From NCBI GenBank assembly GCA_015680685.1, contig MNCI01011925.1:826732-890731 (forward strand): a DNA stretch of 64,000 bases. The letters are read 5' to 3'. The translations under genes were made by a program, and so were the position numbers. Of the stretch, positions 1 to 10,934 are shown in pieces (position 1 is the stretch's first letter; every line of letters starts with the position of its first letter). The notes under the pieces were generated by a model, which was not told where the DNA came from, searched no databases, and saw nothing but the letters and a program-made list of their open reading frames with translations. This DNA comes from Gnetum montanum. Its lineage: Eukaryota; Streptophyta; Gnetopsida; Gnetales; Gnetaceae.

Positions 1-5
1 AGCAG

Positions 6-1184
6 GTGCATTCATTCAGTATCCATCAAAACGAACCTCCTACCAGACGGTCCGGGCAGGCAGAAGGAGGAGCTGTTGTGCCTGAACTGGGACAACAACT
101 CACGTTGCCCCCGGAATGTGTTCAGGCCATCCACACGAAGTCCACAATTGCTTCGGTGATTGTGGAACTCAACTTCGAATCTTTTGCAGAGTTCGCTTCT
201 GAAGCTGTTAGGGATCACCTTAAAGGATCTCCCTTCTGGCCTGTCCTCTCTGAACAAAGTGCCTGGTACTTAGGAGAAACGTACTTGTTTTGGCACAATA
301 AGGAGCAAGGCACTACGGTAAACATCGGTGGTGTGTCAGTAGATTTTTCTACACAGGCGATTTCGGAAGTGTTAAATCTTCCGAATTCAGGCCCCCATGT
401 TGCTCGGTTATCCACCCGATCTGACCCTGATGTGCGAAAGGATTGGCTAGAGAAGGCTTATGGCAGAGATAAGGCTTTCGGTGAGCTGACCACGGAAGAG
501 CGAGTCTATCTTAAAATCGGGACCTATCACCTCTTCCCTACAAAAGGCTTAAAGAGAATCTCAACGTATGCAGCAAGAGGATGTGCAGTGTTGATGGGAA
601 AGGTTAACGCTAACCTTCCTCATCTATATTTGACGGAGATCCTAAGGCGATTCGAAGAACGGAAGACAGGAAAAATGGCACTCCCTTTTCCCTGCCTTAT
701 CAGAAAACTGTGCCGTCGGGCAGGTATTCGGGGATATACAAATGACGTCCTCCGAAAGGTCCAAAATGCTTCTTACGCCAAATTATTAAAGGCGCCAGCT
801 TCAAGAAAGAGTACTGGCGAAGAGTTGGGGCTTGATGAGGAAAACGAAGAACAAGTGACTGAAACCCCTGCAACTCAGCTTGCAGGACCTAGTCAACCTC
901 CAGCCACAGGCCCTAGCCAACCACAGGAAGTAGAACTCGGTACAGGCCAGGATCAGCCGCCGCCACAAGACTATAGACCGTCAATGAGCCATTTAAGGGC
1001 CATTGCTGAGACGGTCAGTTGGGGAAGTCGTGATGACACCAGTCTCTTTCGTGTCATCGATGATGCCAGGCAGCCTACAATTTCAATAGATCGCACAAGG
1101 GGTGAGTTGTCAGTGCAAACAGGAGGAGGGGAAAGTAGATGGTCACAACAGATTTCTGGACATGCGGCATCTTTTCAAGTGTAA
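6..1184 (+). CDS. 3' ORF1 of Athila-like element A1 (plant-transposon-protein-like domain)
   Basis: Open reading frame of about 390 residues that is open at the left window edge, so the N-terminus is missing; the copy at 32491 shows about 40 more residues with a basic KRPRRGK patch. Residues about 45-235 look like the domain annotated in plants as putative plant transposon protein, with landmarks FAEFASEAVRDHL, GGVSVDFSTQAISEVLNLP, LTTEERVYLKIGTYHLFP and CAVLMGKVNANLPHLYLTEI. A Pro/Gln-rich low-complexity stretch follows (about 275-325). It lies upstream of a coiled-coil ORF, a polypurine tract and an LTR, the place of the extra 3' ORF in Athila elements. It ends at a TAA, but the same frame continues into the next ORF. 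Function unknown. Family assignment is from memory of motif shape, not a search. Confidence 0.75.
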   Translation: MHSFSIHQNEPPTRRSGQAEGGAVVPELGQQLTLPPECVQAIHTKSTIASVIVELNFESFAEFASEAVRDHLKGSPFWPVLSEQSAWYLGETYLFWHNKEQGTTVNIGGVSVDFSTQAISEVLNLPNSGPHVARLSTRSDPDVRKDWLEKAYGRDKAFGELTTEERVYLKIGTYHLFPTKGLKRISTYAARGCAVLMGKVNANLPHLYLTEILRRFEERKTGKMALPFPCLIRKLCRRAGIRGYTNDVLRKVQNASYAKLLKAPASRKSTGEELGLDEENEEQVTETPATQLAGPSQPPATGPSQPQEVELGTGQDQPPPQDYRPSMSHLRAIAETVSWGSRDDTSLFRVIDDARQPTISIDRTRGELSVQTGGGESRWSQQISGHAASFQV

Positions 1185-1349
1185 TTAGAGATTGGTGAAG
1201 GGGCCACAGTGGTGGTCATGCAACACCAGGATGCCGCTGGAGCAGCTGATGTGGTAGCTGACCACTTCAAGGAATCTTTTCATGTACCTGTTGTGCCACT
1301 GGTAGATCTTTCAGGAGCATAAGATGCTCAAACCATTGCGGGAACCTCA

Positions 1350-2687
1350 ATGACTCCTGCAGAACATGAGGATGCATTGGACAGATTGCTTCAAACAGGA
1401 CAAGTTTTAACGTCTCTGTTTGACATCCCTCAGGATGTAACTGCAATGCAGTCAGACCTCATTTCAACCAAGGGGAAACTGGTCATATCCGAAGTAAGGG
1501 CTGAGCATGCTGAGGCTGAAGTGCAGAAATTACAAGAGCAGCTCATCGCCTTACAAGCAGCACAGCGGGATCCCTTGCGATTGGTTCCCGCAGACCAGTT
1601 AGACAATTTTAAAACCGAGCAATTAACCAAATTAATTGCAGAAAATAAAAAGGTGGCAGAAGAAAAGGAGACGGCCACTTGGGATGCCTCCGCAGCAAAG
1701 GCGCAAACTCATGCGCATCTTAAGGCACTCAAGGCCTTACAAGAAGAAAATAAACAGTTGGTTGCTGATAACCTTCGGTTGACTTCTGTGGAGAAACAAA
1801 AGAATGTTCTCGATGAGCACTTTCATCGGCTGCGAGAACAATTCATCCGAGTCAACCAGGATGTAAGCCGTTTAGCCAGAGAAAATAGAACCCTCTCAAT
1901 GGAGGAGGTGCGCGCTATTCGACAGAAATCAGCCATCGAGATTAGCGCGTGGCAGAATGAGGCTAAACGACACGAGAAGCTGAAGGAGCACTTCCGTGAC
2001 CAGGTGGGGATGTACAAACAGATCCTGGAGAAGGAGATCCATATGGCAAAAGCCCAAATCAACAACATCAGTGCCCAGCACACTGATTGGGGGGCCATAT
2101 TGGACACTTATGCCTATGCCCACCAGGCGGAAATTAAGAACCGGGACCTGCAGATCCAAGACTTAACTGAATACATGGAGTTGGCCAACCTTCGATATGC
2201 CAACCTGGCCATGTTAACAGCAGGACGCCCGAGGTCAGAGCTCGAGCAGCAGGTAGCTTCCACCTACATCAAATATGAAGCAGAGTTTGCAGAACGAAAG
2301 AAGTTGGCTGAAAAATTAGATGTTGCAAATTCTGAACTCGCGGTGGTAAAAGAGAGCTACCAAGGGCAGAAAGATGTGGCAACCGACTTGGCTCGACGGC
2401 TAACAGAACTTCACGAATACAAAGACAAAGCCAGAGCCTTTGAAGAGGAACGACGGGTGTTTGCGGCGTGGTACGTCAAAGCTAATCAGATGTTCCCGCA
2501 ACTACCCTGTCCGTGGGAAGTGCCGACTCCATCAAACATTGGAGCATCAGCATGGACGGCACAAGACCCTCGGACTGAAGAGGAGAAGCTCCAAGCTATT
2601 CTTCAGCGTCATCAATCTTCAAAACTTGGAGCACGTGACAAAGGGAAAGCACCCATGGAGGAGCCACCGCCACCAGGAACTACATGA
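1350..2687 (+). CDS. 3' ORF2 of A1, long coiled-coil protein
   Basis: 445 residues, rich in Glu, Lys, Gln, Ala and Leu with heptad-like spacing from about residue 45 to 380 (for example EAEVQKLQEQLIALQ). The C-terminus is Pro-rich. It is in the same frame as ORF1 (6-1184), separated only by in-frame TAA at 1182 and 1320, so the two probably were one protein of about 900 residues: domain first, coiled coil second. Element D carries the same coiled-coil protein on the minus strand (7445-7848 and 13568-14290), which shows that it belongs to the element family. No enzymatic motif seen. Possibly structural or gag-like, but this is a guess. Confidence 0.7.
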   Translation: MTPAEHEDALDRLLQTGQVLTSLFDIPQDVTAMQSDLISTKGKLVISEVRAEHAEAEVQKLQEQLIALQAAQRDPLRLVPADQLDNFKTEQLTKLIAENKKVAEEKETATWDASAAKAQTHAHLKALKALQEENKQLVADNLRLTSVEKQKNVLDEHFHRLREQFIRVNQDVSRLARENRTLSMEEVRAIRQKSAIEISAWQNEAKRHEKLKEHFRDQVGMYKQILEKEIHMAKAQINNISAQHTDWGAILDTYAYAHQAEIKNRDLQIQDLTEYMELANLRYANLAMLTAGRPRSELEQQVASTYIKYEAEFAERKKLAEKLDVANSELAVVKESYQGQKDVATDLARRLTELHEYKDKARAFEEERRVFAAWYVKANQMFPQLPCPWEVPTPSNIGASAWTAQDPRTEEEKLQAILQRHQSSKLGARDKGKAPMEEPPPPGTT

Positions 2688-2850
2688 GTTCCACATTTTT
2701 GTAGTTGTAGCATTTTTTCTCTGTGTTGTGTCTTCCCACACTGCGGCATTAGTCCATTTCTTTTTCTAGTTAATAATCCCATACCTATCCACTGTGTAAT
2801 CACTGAAGCTTGTTCTCCTTGTAACTCGAGGACGAGTTTTTATTCAGTCG

Positions 2851-2858
2851 TGGGGGTA
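2851..2858 (+). other. Polypurine tract of A1
   Basis: TGGGGGTA directly precedes the LTR start TGATGAG. The same arrangement is seen in reverse at 6925-6935 for element D, including the surrounding sequence with a purine-rich GAGGACGAG-like stretch. Primer site for plus-strand DNA synthesis in LTR elements. Confidence 0.75.
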
Positions 2859-2882
2859 TGATGAGACGCGGTTTGCGTCGGC

Positions 2883-2940
2883 CGCGATATCGCGTACGCG
2901 ATATCGCGTCCTTCCCTACGATATCGCGTACGCGATATCG
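2883..2940 (+). promoter_or_regulatory. Twin perfect palindromes with four GATATC boxes in U3
   Basis: Two near-identical palindromes, perfect over 2883-2908 (26 bp) and 2919-2940 (22 bp), each with a GTAC centre and a GATATC on both sides. GATATC starts are 2886, 2900, 2920 and 2934, spacing 14/20/14. TATA begins 19 bases after the last box. The same geometry is kept in A2, so this is a conserved promoter module, possibly a site for a dimeric factor. Factor unknown. Confidence 0.8.
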
Positions 2941-2957
2941 CAGTCCGCCGCCATGTC

Positions 2958-2965
2958 TATAAATA
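2958..2965 (+). promoter_or_regulatory. TATA box of A1 LTR
   Basis: TATAAATA 99 bases into the LTR and downstream of the palindromes; the A2 LTR has the same TATAAATA at 27569. Confidence 0.75.
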
Positions 2966-3132
2966 AGAGGCGGCACCCCCTTGTTTGGGGATCCCAGTTT
3001 TAGTGTAGCGAAGCTCTGGCAGTTTGATCCCTCCAGAGTTAGAATTTTCCCGTGTCTGCCCGCAGTGTGGTGAATGTGATTGTACGGTGTCTTTATTCGA
3101 GTGTGCCGTACTTGGACACGCACATGACCGGC

Positions 3133-3138
3133 AATAAA
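3133..3138 (+). terminator. Polyadenylation signal in A1 LTR
   Basis: AATAAA in the context GCAATAAAGATCGAGATT, conserved in A2 (27745-27750) and, with small changes, on the minus strand in D (6661-6666). Likely marks the end of the R region. Confidence 0.65.
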
Positions 3139-3365
3139 GATCGAGATTACTTCATCATTGCAGCATTCACTTAGTTTATTTATTTGTTATTTATTTAATG
3201 TTATTTATTGCTTTCATAGCGCGGTGTGAGTACGACTTGACTACGAGCATCTACGGGTGTGTACGGCTAGTTAAGGAATCGGTTACTCATCGCGATTAGT
3301 TTCTCACCCTTAAACTCCTAGAAGCGGAACGAGTACGACTTGATTACGAGCATTTAAGTGTGACT

Positions 3366-3492
3366 GCTTGGTAGCCCAGTGGTGTAGCTAGGGGGATCTA
3401 CGCTTGGTAACCCAGTGGCGTATTTGGGGTCTGCGCTTGGTAATCCCAGTGGCGTACCTAGGCCTATGCTTGGTAGTCCCAGTGGCAGTCGT
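3366..3492 (+). repeat. Four tandem copies of a ~33-bp unit within the A1 LTR
   Basis: Units begin GCTTGGTA at about 3366, 3402, 3436 and 3469 and contain CCCAGTGG. The A2 LTR has a shorter version (about 27913-27970) with a single clear GTGCTTGGTAATCC, so the array expanded in A1. A larger duplication with GAGTACGACTTGA at about 3229 and 3329 surrounds it. Confidence 0.75.
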
Positions 3493-3837
3493 GCACGAAG
3501 TCCAAGATGTGTACGGTTGATCAAGGAATCGGTTGCTCGTCGCACTTAGGCTAGATTAGATTTTCTTACCTTTTCCTCTTAGCTTAGAATTAGTTAATAT
3601 TATTTTCCACTGCCATCAGGAGTAGCATTAGATTTATGAACACATCATACACCTCATCTAGACTAAACCATACGTGACATATGCAAAACTAGTCTAGATG
3701 GGAAGACAGCGAATTGCGACCTAAGGCTAACTATCTAGGTGCCACAACTAGTCCATCTGCGGAGTTCGACCGGATCGCACGTGCGACGCTCGTTTCATAT
3801 GGTTGAGTGTAGGGGTACCTTGCCACTCATCAGTAGG

Positions 3838-5900
3838 TTTTGAAAAGATGTGTTGAAATTAATTTAAATCTCAATTGGAAAAAGAGTCATCTCATGGTCT
3901 AAGATGGTATTGTTTTGGAACATAGAGTATCTCAAAAAGGAGTAGAGGTAGATCTAGATAAAATAAGAGTCATTAAAAATATCACCCAGAGGCTACAAAC
4001 TGTTAAGGATGTTAGATCATTCCTTGGCCATAAAGGATACTACAGAAGATTCATTGAAAATTTCTCAAAGATAACAAAGCTGCTAGTGGAATTGACAAAG
4101 AAAGATGCATCATTCTAATGGACACAATAGTGTGAGAAGGAATTTGAGACATAAAGAAAAAGCTAATTTCAGCACCAATCCTTCAACCTGCAAATTGGTC
4201 TAAGATCTTCCACATTATGACAAATGCTTCAAACTATGCACTAGGCATAGTACTTACTTTGTTCGATGATAAGAAAAGACCATATTGCATACACTGTGAT
4301 AGTCAAAGCATCACTAGAGAATAACTCAACTACATTACTACAGAAAAGTAGCTTATGACCATTGTGTATGCACTTGAAAAATTGAGACACTATGTGCTTA
4401 GGTATCTTATTTACACCCACATGGATCATAGTGCCATTAGGGTTTTAATGAATAAACCAACGATTAGTCTAAGGGTGATATGACTCATGATACTATAAAA
4501 TTTTGATATCATAATGATAGACAAGAAAGGAACTAAAAATGTTGTAGCAGATCATTTGTTAAGACTAAGATGGGATTTTTAGGAACATGATGAACCATTA
4601 TTGAACCAATTTCCTGATGAAAATTTGTTTAAAAAGATAACAATGGCTGTCAACTTAATAAATAATTCATGGATTACTAATTACCTAACTTATATCACTA
4701 CACATGAGCTTCTTGTTGAGTGGAATAAGAAACAAAAGAATAGTTCTTCCATAGAGTTAAATGGTATATGAAAATTAATGAAAATATTTACAAGATCTAT
4801 GTTGATGGGTTGATTAGATTGTCTGTTCCAGAAGAAAACCAACAAAGAATCTTACAAGATGTGCATGAGGGACCATGTGGTTGTCACTATTTAAGATGTA
4901 GAATAGCATTAAAGCTTATGATGGCAGGCTACGTTTGGACTAGCATATTCAAGGATGCATACAAATTCATTTAGTCTTGTGAAAGAAGCCAATACAATGA
5001 GGGAATAATGGCCAAAAATAAAGGGCTGCTATAATGAATCTAGCCATTAGAACCATTTGGCATCTAGGGAATTAATTTTATGGGTTCCATCACACTAATG
5101 TCCAACAAGAAATCATATATTATAGTGATAGTTGATTATTGCACAAAGTGGGCAGAAGTTGCTACAGTCAAAGATTGCACAACTAAAATAGCTATGAAAT
5201 TTTTTCAAAAACACATGATGAATAGGTTTGGAGTATCATGCATGCTCATATTTGATAATGGAATCCATTTTATAGGAGCTACATTCAAGAAGCTAATGAT
5301 ACAACTTGGGTTGAACCACAAACTAACTACACCATACCATCCCCAAGAAAATGGTCAAACAGAAGTGACTAACCAAGAAATCACTAGAATATTAACTAGA
5401 ATAGTTAGTTAATTTTGAAAGGATTGGAGAACTAAGTTGAATGATGCTCTATGGGCATATAGATCCACATGGAAACTCCCAATAGGATACTTGCCCTATA
5501 AGCTAGTTTATGAAAAGCTTCCCACACTACCAATCCAAGTGGAACTACAAACTTTAGCTACTACTAGTAAACTTAACCTAGATCTAAACTTGGTTCAAAA
5601 AGAACATCTTATTAACCTTAACCTTTTAGAAGAAAATAGACTTGTAGCTTTAATGATTAATGAGATACATAAGAAATACTCCAAATGTAGGCATGGTATA
5701 AGAATATGACAAGTGTCAATACAATCAGGTGATAAAGTCTTCCACTATAATCCCAGCCATGTGTCACAAAAGGCTAAGTTTCAAACTTTATGGGAATGAC
5801 CCTATATCATCCAAGCAACATACCAATCAGGTGTCATGCAGATCTATCATCCAACTAGCCCACACAAGTTTATCCTAGTTAATATTTAGCTAGTCAAATC
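3838..5900 (+). pseudogene. Athila-type pol remnant (RT C-terminus, RNase H, integrase) of element H
   Basis: Starts inside the RT connection (EHRVSQKGVEVDLDKIRV, then VRSFLGHKGYYRRFIENFS at about 3915-4118). RNase H remains are visible about 4130-4580 (VYALEKLRHYVL, MNKPTISLR, KKGTKNVVADHL) with stops and frameshifts. Integrase follows: VHEGPCGCHY zinc-finger half at about 4860, core 5080-5412 with IIVIVDYCTKWAE, IFDNGIHF and YHPQENGQTEVTNQEI. The first catalytic Asp (GIDFMGP in the family) reads GINFMGS. C-terminal part runs to about 5900. Left side cut off by the A1 insertion at 3832. Broken and non-functional. Confidence 0.85.
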
Positions 5901-6135
5901 ATTCTTTGAACATCCCGACTCCTCTATGGATTCTACCTTTTCCACCAAACCATCCTCAATCCATTCCATGTTCTAGCTAACTATTTTTAATAATAGTTGT
6001 GGAAATGTCTTGTGTGATACTTTATGCACTAAACTTTTCTTTTTCTTTTCTTACTACTTTTCCACATCTTGATATCTTTTCTATTCTTTTATTCTTTTCT
6101 CATTTCTTAATCATTTTATATTCTTTAATATTTAT
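5901..6135. other. AT-rich 3' flank of H, no gene
   Basis: Pyrimidine-rich (CTTTTCTTTTTC-like) sequence with no coding signal. Probably H sequence just downstream of integrase, ending at the insertion point of element D (flank TTTAT). Confidence 0.5.
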
Positions 6136-6924
6136 TGAGCGGTAAGTAGTCCCTACATACAATCATACAAATCACAAGTGTTGCATTAACGATTTGGTTG
6201 AATTTCATGGACTTAGCACCTAAATGCACTAATGAGTAAAGATAGTAAGTTAGAGATGTGATTGTTGTCTTCTTGGCTTTACTAGTGTAAGCTCAGTTGT
6301 ATGGTTAAGTGTAAGCTAAGGCACATGATATTTATTTATATTTATATATTTTATTTTACTTAATATAATTATGGAATAAAGGTAATTAATTATAAATTAA
6401 CTAATTAACTATCTAATGTCTTAATCTAATTATCCTAACATAAGCATCTGAGCCCACCTTCCATGTATATCTTGAACTTGTTAAAAATGCGACTTAGTTA
6501 CCAAGTGTTAATAGTATGTTTGAGGTGATCATACTTATGTGTGATTATTAAGTATATTAATTAACTAAGGACATGAATGTAAAATGCATAAGCAATAAAG
6601 TGCAATAATTGAAACATTAAACTATTCTTAAGTGTTGTAAGAAATTTGAAGAATCTCATCTTTATTGCTAACACATCAAAGTGTTCAAGTTGATTGATGT
6701 TCAAATAAGGAACGATACAATCCTTAAAGTCCTACTACTAGTACTCAAAAAATATTTTAACTCTAATGGAAGAAAACTATAAGAACTTGGCTACTCTATT
6801 GACTTAATGTACCATAAATGCAGTGGGTACATACATTTATATAGGCAAGACTAGATACTATGTCAACTCATCTAACCATGCATGGATAAGGCTATGTGGA
6901 TGCAACCTATTTCATGATTCATCA
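6136..6924 (-). mobile_element. 3' LTR of Athila-like element D (minus strand)
   Basis: On the minus strand it starts TGATGAATCATG after a GTCATGGGGGTA polypurine tract, as A1 does, and ends TACCGCTCA. Minus-strand TATA box TATATAAATG at 6834-6843, about 85 bases from the start, and AATAAA at 6661-6666. So D is a diverged relative of A1, inserted into H. Its 5' LTR is not in the window. Confidence 0.75.
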
Positions 6925-6935
6925 TACCCCCATGA
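6925..6935 (-). other. Polypurine tract of D
   Basis: Minus strand TCATGGGGGTA immediately before the LTR start at 6924. Upstream bases match the A1 tract's surroundings. Confidence 0.7.
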
Positions 6936-7444
6936 CTAAATGAGAACTTGTCCTTGAGTGAACAAGAATGGGATTGATCTTCTTACAAAATTGAGAAGGT
7001 ATGGAATTATTGACTAACTAACTCTACTTGACTAACTCTGAGTGCTAGATCATATGAATTTATAAAAATTGATAAAATTGTATGTCCTAGAAAACAAAGT
7101 TGGACACCTTACAAAAATGACCCACAATGGTCCTTTGATTACCGAAAATGAAAAGGAGATCAAAGAGTGCCAAGAGGTGGAGGCTCCTAGGATGTTGAAG
7201 GACCTTCTCTAGGCTTTGGTGCTCATGGCAATGGTAGTTGAGGCTAAGGCTATAGTTGTTCTATTGCAACAACTGCTTTTGGTGAAATATGAAAGGCATA
7301 CAACAATGCTTTCATCTTCTCCTCCTTGCTCTGTGGGTTGTATATAGTCCACACATCTTCACCAATATGGGCTAGTATAAGGATGTTCCACAGACAAGAA
7401 AAAGTTAGAAATAAATCCTTTACATTGACAAATCACACTATGAA
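6936..7444 (-). other. 3' region of D, no intact gene
   Basis: Between the coiled-coil ORF and the LTR of D. Corresponds in position to the C-terminus of A1 ORF2 and its untranslated tail, but too decayed to read with confidence. Confidence 0.4.
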
Positions 7445-7848
7445 CTATTTACATTCCACATTGAATGCCTTTATAAGGATTTTTAGTTTTTGGTAGTCAT
7501 TCATCCTTCTGGCTAGGTTTTCAACAATTGATCGTTGGTCTGTGAATTGGCTCCTGAGAACTTCAAGCTTCACATTAGCTATTTTTAACTTTTGTTTGGT
7601 GTCCTTGTGGTTCTTGAACTCAGCCTCATAGAGGAGGTACGAGTTGGTGACTTGCTTCTCGAACTCTAACCTTGGCCTTTCAGTTGTCAATATTGCCAAA
7701 TTTGCATAATGGAGGTTGGTAAGCTTCATCTATTTTATCATCTCTTTGATCTACAACTCCTTTAGGTAGATTTCTACTTTATTGTAGGCATTTAAACCAT
7801 CAAAGATTAGCTATCATACATCATCTCTTTATTAGAGCTGCTAAAGGG
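7445..7848 (-). pseudogene. D ORF2, C-terminal half of coiled-coil protein
   Basis: Minus-strand translation parallels A1 ORF2: MKLTNLHYANLAILTTERPR against A1 MELANLRYANLAMLTAGRPR, followed by EFEKQVTNSYLLYEAEF. Upstream residues (LNAYNKVEIYLKEL) match A1 AYAHQAEIKNRDLQ but contain stops. The reading is cut at 7848 by the LTR of element K and resumes at 13568. Confidence 0.8.
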
Positions 7849-8371
7849 TGTAACATCTTATTCTCAGAAGCCATGGTAAACATCAAATATATGTTATATT
7901 AGAGATTATGCATAAAGGAAATAATAGGAAAAGTGCACAAAGAAAAAGAAAAGAATGCTTTATTGATGTGAAATAGATTATCTAGATCATGCTCTGAGAG
8001 TATTCCTTGAGATTTTTTTCCTTTAGCATCTATCACTTAAAGGCAATCTAGGACTACCACCACGGTTAGACCTACAACTAGCTAGAAGGGATGGCCAATC
8101 CTCTTCCTATCCTAGTTCACTCAGCTCCCATGACTCATCTTTTCTCAGCTTTATCATCCCCTACTAGCATGACCTCTAAGCTTGAGTATAAATGCCTTAG
8201 GTTAAACCTCCAAAGGTTACCTTGAGAGACATGTTTGTTATTACAATATACCCTTTCATGTCTTAATTACAACATGCCCCTTTGGGTTTTGTTATGATAA
8301 CTATAACACTTATTACGAAGAGGCATCATCCTTGTTATGTAGTAGCACCATTTGGGAATAGGGACATTACA
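7849..8371 (-). repeat. 3' LTR of K
   Basis: 523 bp, minus strand TGTAATGTCCC to GATGTTACA. Matches 13077-13567 along its length, for example the AACATCAAATATA and AGCATGACCTCTAAGC segments. Confidence 0.8.
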
Positions 8372-8387
8372 ATATACTCCCCTTAGG
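8372..8387 (-). other. Polypurine tract of K
   Basis: Minus strand CCTAAGGGGAGTATAT next to the LTR start. Confidence 0.6.
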
Positions 8388-8849
8388 TTTCATTTGTCCT
8401 TGAACAAGTCCATGTTGACTATCTTTTCCTAGCTCCAGTACTTCTATTATGCTTCTTTGCTCCAATAATTTGATTTCTCTTTTGAACTTGAATTTTTTTT
8501 TTGCTTATTCTTCAAAAATAAAATATATGTCAGAAGAATATATATATAATTATTAAATATTATTTTTATTAATATTTGCCTCATTTTCTAAGATAATGAT
8601 AATAGATGAATTAAATATCTACCAACTACTAATCACCAATCCTAACAAGGGTTACACAAAGTGCAACTTGTATCTGGTTACCCAAGTGAAGGTAGGGCAA
8701 ATCCTTTATTTCCAACATTCATTACCTTAGATATTTTGCTTATCTAATTAAAATATAAATTGAATAATGAAGAAAATAATAATATTTATCAATAAAAGTA
8801 AGGGTGAGATACTTCCTGATCTTGATCAACCTTACAAATTGATGGGAGT

Positions 8850-9960
8850 AATTGTAATTCTATCATAAGTGGTATATGATCAGATGGTCTTGTTCGGGAT
8901 GGCAAGGCTTCATCTTGATTCTTCTCAACTTCTTCTTTAGAAATTACCTCTAGTAACTTGGTAACTGGATAGAGTTAGACATTGTACTAAATATAATCTA
9001 GGATGTCAATAAAGAACGTTATTTATTCATCCTCATTAATCATAGCAAAGTAATTGGTAAACTATGGTTCTTGATTAGAACTATTCATTAACATCATTTG
9101 TTTCTAAATTCTAGGATTTGATTTATCTATTGAAGATTCAAAGTAAGCAGAGTATGCACTGGCCAATGGAATTTCATGTTGAATTGATGGGAATACCTTC
9201 TTCAAATTAGGTTCATCTTCCAAGGATTCTTTTACACATTCATATTTTAAGAATTGATAAACATTACTTCCAACTTTTGCATTTCAGTCTCCACAAAGGA
9301 TAATTGGAATTGGATCAATATAGCTTAGGAATAACTTATTATTCAAATTTTCTTTTATTTGCTTAATCAAGTATGCTCCTTGACATAGTCCAATATCTGA
9401 ACATGTTTATTTGACAATTAAATATGTGTTGACTATATATATAAATCTTCTTGATAGATGGATTTTTAGTATCAATGCCAAGGCTATATGATTTTTTTAA
9501 AATCTTGATTGTTCTTTCTTTTCCATCCTTTGAAGTTTTGAAATTTCAAAAATCATGTTTTCTAAACTCCATTTGAATCTCTATACTAATTCAAACTTGA
9601 CTTCTTTATAAAAGATTATGCAACCATCCATGTTATGGTTTTGGCAGCAGGCTAATCTGTATGACTCAAAAGAAGAACATCCCCAAGAACATTTTTTGTA
9701 TAAATACCTATGTATTCCATCTTTGCCAAGTTTGGTTGGAATTGGTATAGAAATTTCCATGGAAAGAATTCTTGTAGGCATAAAACATCAGCATCCAACT
9801 CTTGTAACTTTGCTAAAATGCATGGGTATTGATACTCATGCCAGTCCAAAGCTCATGCTAGACATAGCAAATGTTGTTTCTCACTTGCTAGGGATCTTAC
9901 AAGCACATTTTATGTTGCAACTTTCATTCTCATTCTTGGATTCTCTGTTGGACCATTACT
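8850..9960 (-). pseudogene. CCR4-like mRNA deadenylase (endonuclease/exonuclease/phosphatase fold) fragment
   Basis: Minus-strand reading, with stops and frameshifts, follows the order of a CCR4-type nuclease: MKVATxNVLVRSLAS (family ATYNVL), LDWHEYQYPCILAKLQELDADVLCLQE (metal-binding Glu in LQE), MDGCIIFYKEVKFEL (family DGCATFFRRDRF), PIILCGD.NAK (family GDFNS, with a stop), PLASAYSAYFES, FIDILDYI, and LPSRTRPSDHIPLMIELQL (family PSDHIALLAEF, catalytic Asp-His kept). In the host such enzymes shorten poly(A) tails. Here it sits inside a retroelement, so it is most likely a captured copy. Single-base gaps and stops make it non-functional. The exact paralogue cannot be told. Confidence 0.75.
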
Positions 9961-10854
9961 CTTAATGGGTATCATACATCTTGTTGAAACAAGATTATGA
10001 CTCTTCATGTTGTTCTACCATATGATTTAATTGCAAAACGAATTGATATACATCTTCTTGACTATTTTTGTTCATTAATAGATACATCAACTAATTAACT
10101 GATTTACTACATTATCTAATTCTTAACAACCTTTATACCCCCCTTAAGAACACTGACTCTAACAGTGTACTAATGACAAACTAGAGTTTTAGGAAGCTAA
10201 GATTATCTATCTACATAGGTTAAACCTTTAATCTTAAGTTTTAAGAGGTTACATTAAGTCTGAATAATTGGTAGGTTTGACTGGCTAGTCTATATTATGT
10301 CCTCTTAAGGCATAATTTAAGGTGTTATTGAATTATCAAGTACCTATATGATAAATCTGTCCTCACCATTGAGTTTAGAAGGGTGAAAAATGTTGAAACT
10401 AACTATTCATATGGTAAAAAAAAAAACATTGTATGCTCAAGTTATGCTAAAATTAAGCATTTGAGGGTCTTGAGATACTATGTTGTGCAAGGGGTTCAAA
10501 CTAATTTTTTGGGTTCCATAGGGAGAATCTGACTTAACCATTTTTTCTAGAAAGTTAAAATTTGTAGAAAACAACTTTTCATTTGTCGAAAAAGGCTTTC
10601 AAAATCAAAAGTTATGGCTTCTAATGTCTAAAACCTTTGGCATGAAAAATGAGACTTCCCAAGAGGTCACTCATCCCAATACTACTCCAAGATGAGCACA
10701 CTTAATTATGAATGTCTTATCTTGTTTCCTATCAATGCATCAATTTCTATTTTTGAAAACACTTTTTCATGTTCTTAATTTTAAATTAATGTTTTAAAGA
10801 TAGAAATTTGAATTTTCTGTAAGTTAATGTAAAATTTGAATTTTTTGTCAATTG
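9961..10854. other. K interior, no gene recognised
   Basis: AT-rich sequence with scattered stops in all frames. No repeats or conserved motifs that I can name. Confidence 0.5.
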
Positions 10855-10934
10855 TCAAAGAATTTTCCTATCACCAGGTTGGGGTAAGGATGACAACAGA
10901 AGCAAGGATGTTGACAACCCTACAGGGACACTAG

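Larger units (their letters stand above)
2859..3832 (+). mobile_element. 3' LTR of A1 (Athila-like, 974 bp)
   Basis: Starts TGATGAGACG after a polypurine tract and ends CCACTCATCA. A second copy of the family at 27472-28313 gives both ends independently: it ends in the same TAGCCACTCATCA and is followed by a primer-binding site. Contains a palindromic promoter block, TATA box (2958-2965), polyadenylation signal AATAAA (3133-3138) and tandem repeats. After the LTR the sequence (GTAGG...) goes straight into the middle of a reverse transcriptase, so A1 inserted into element H. CpG-rich compared with the A2 copy, which suggests a younger insertion. Confidence 0.85.
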
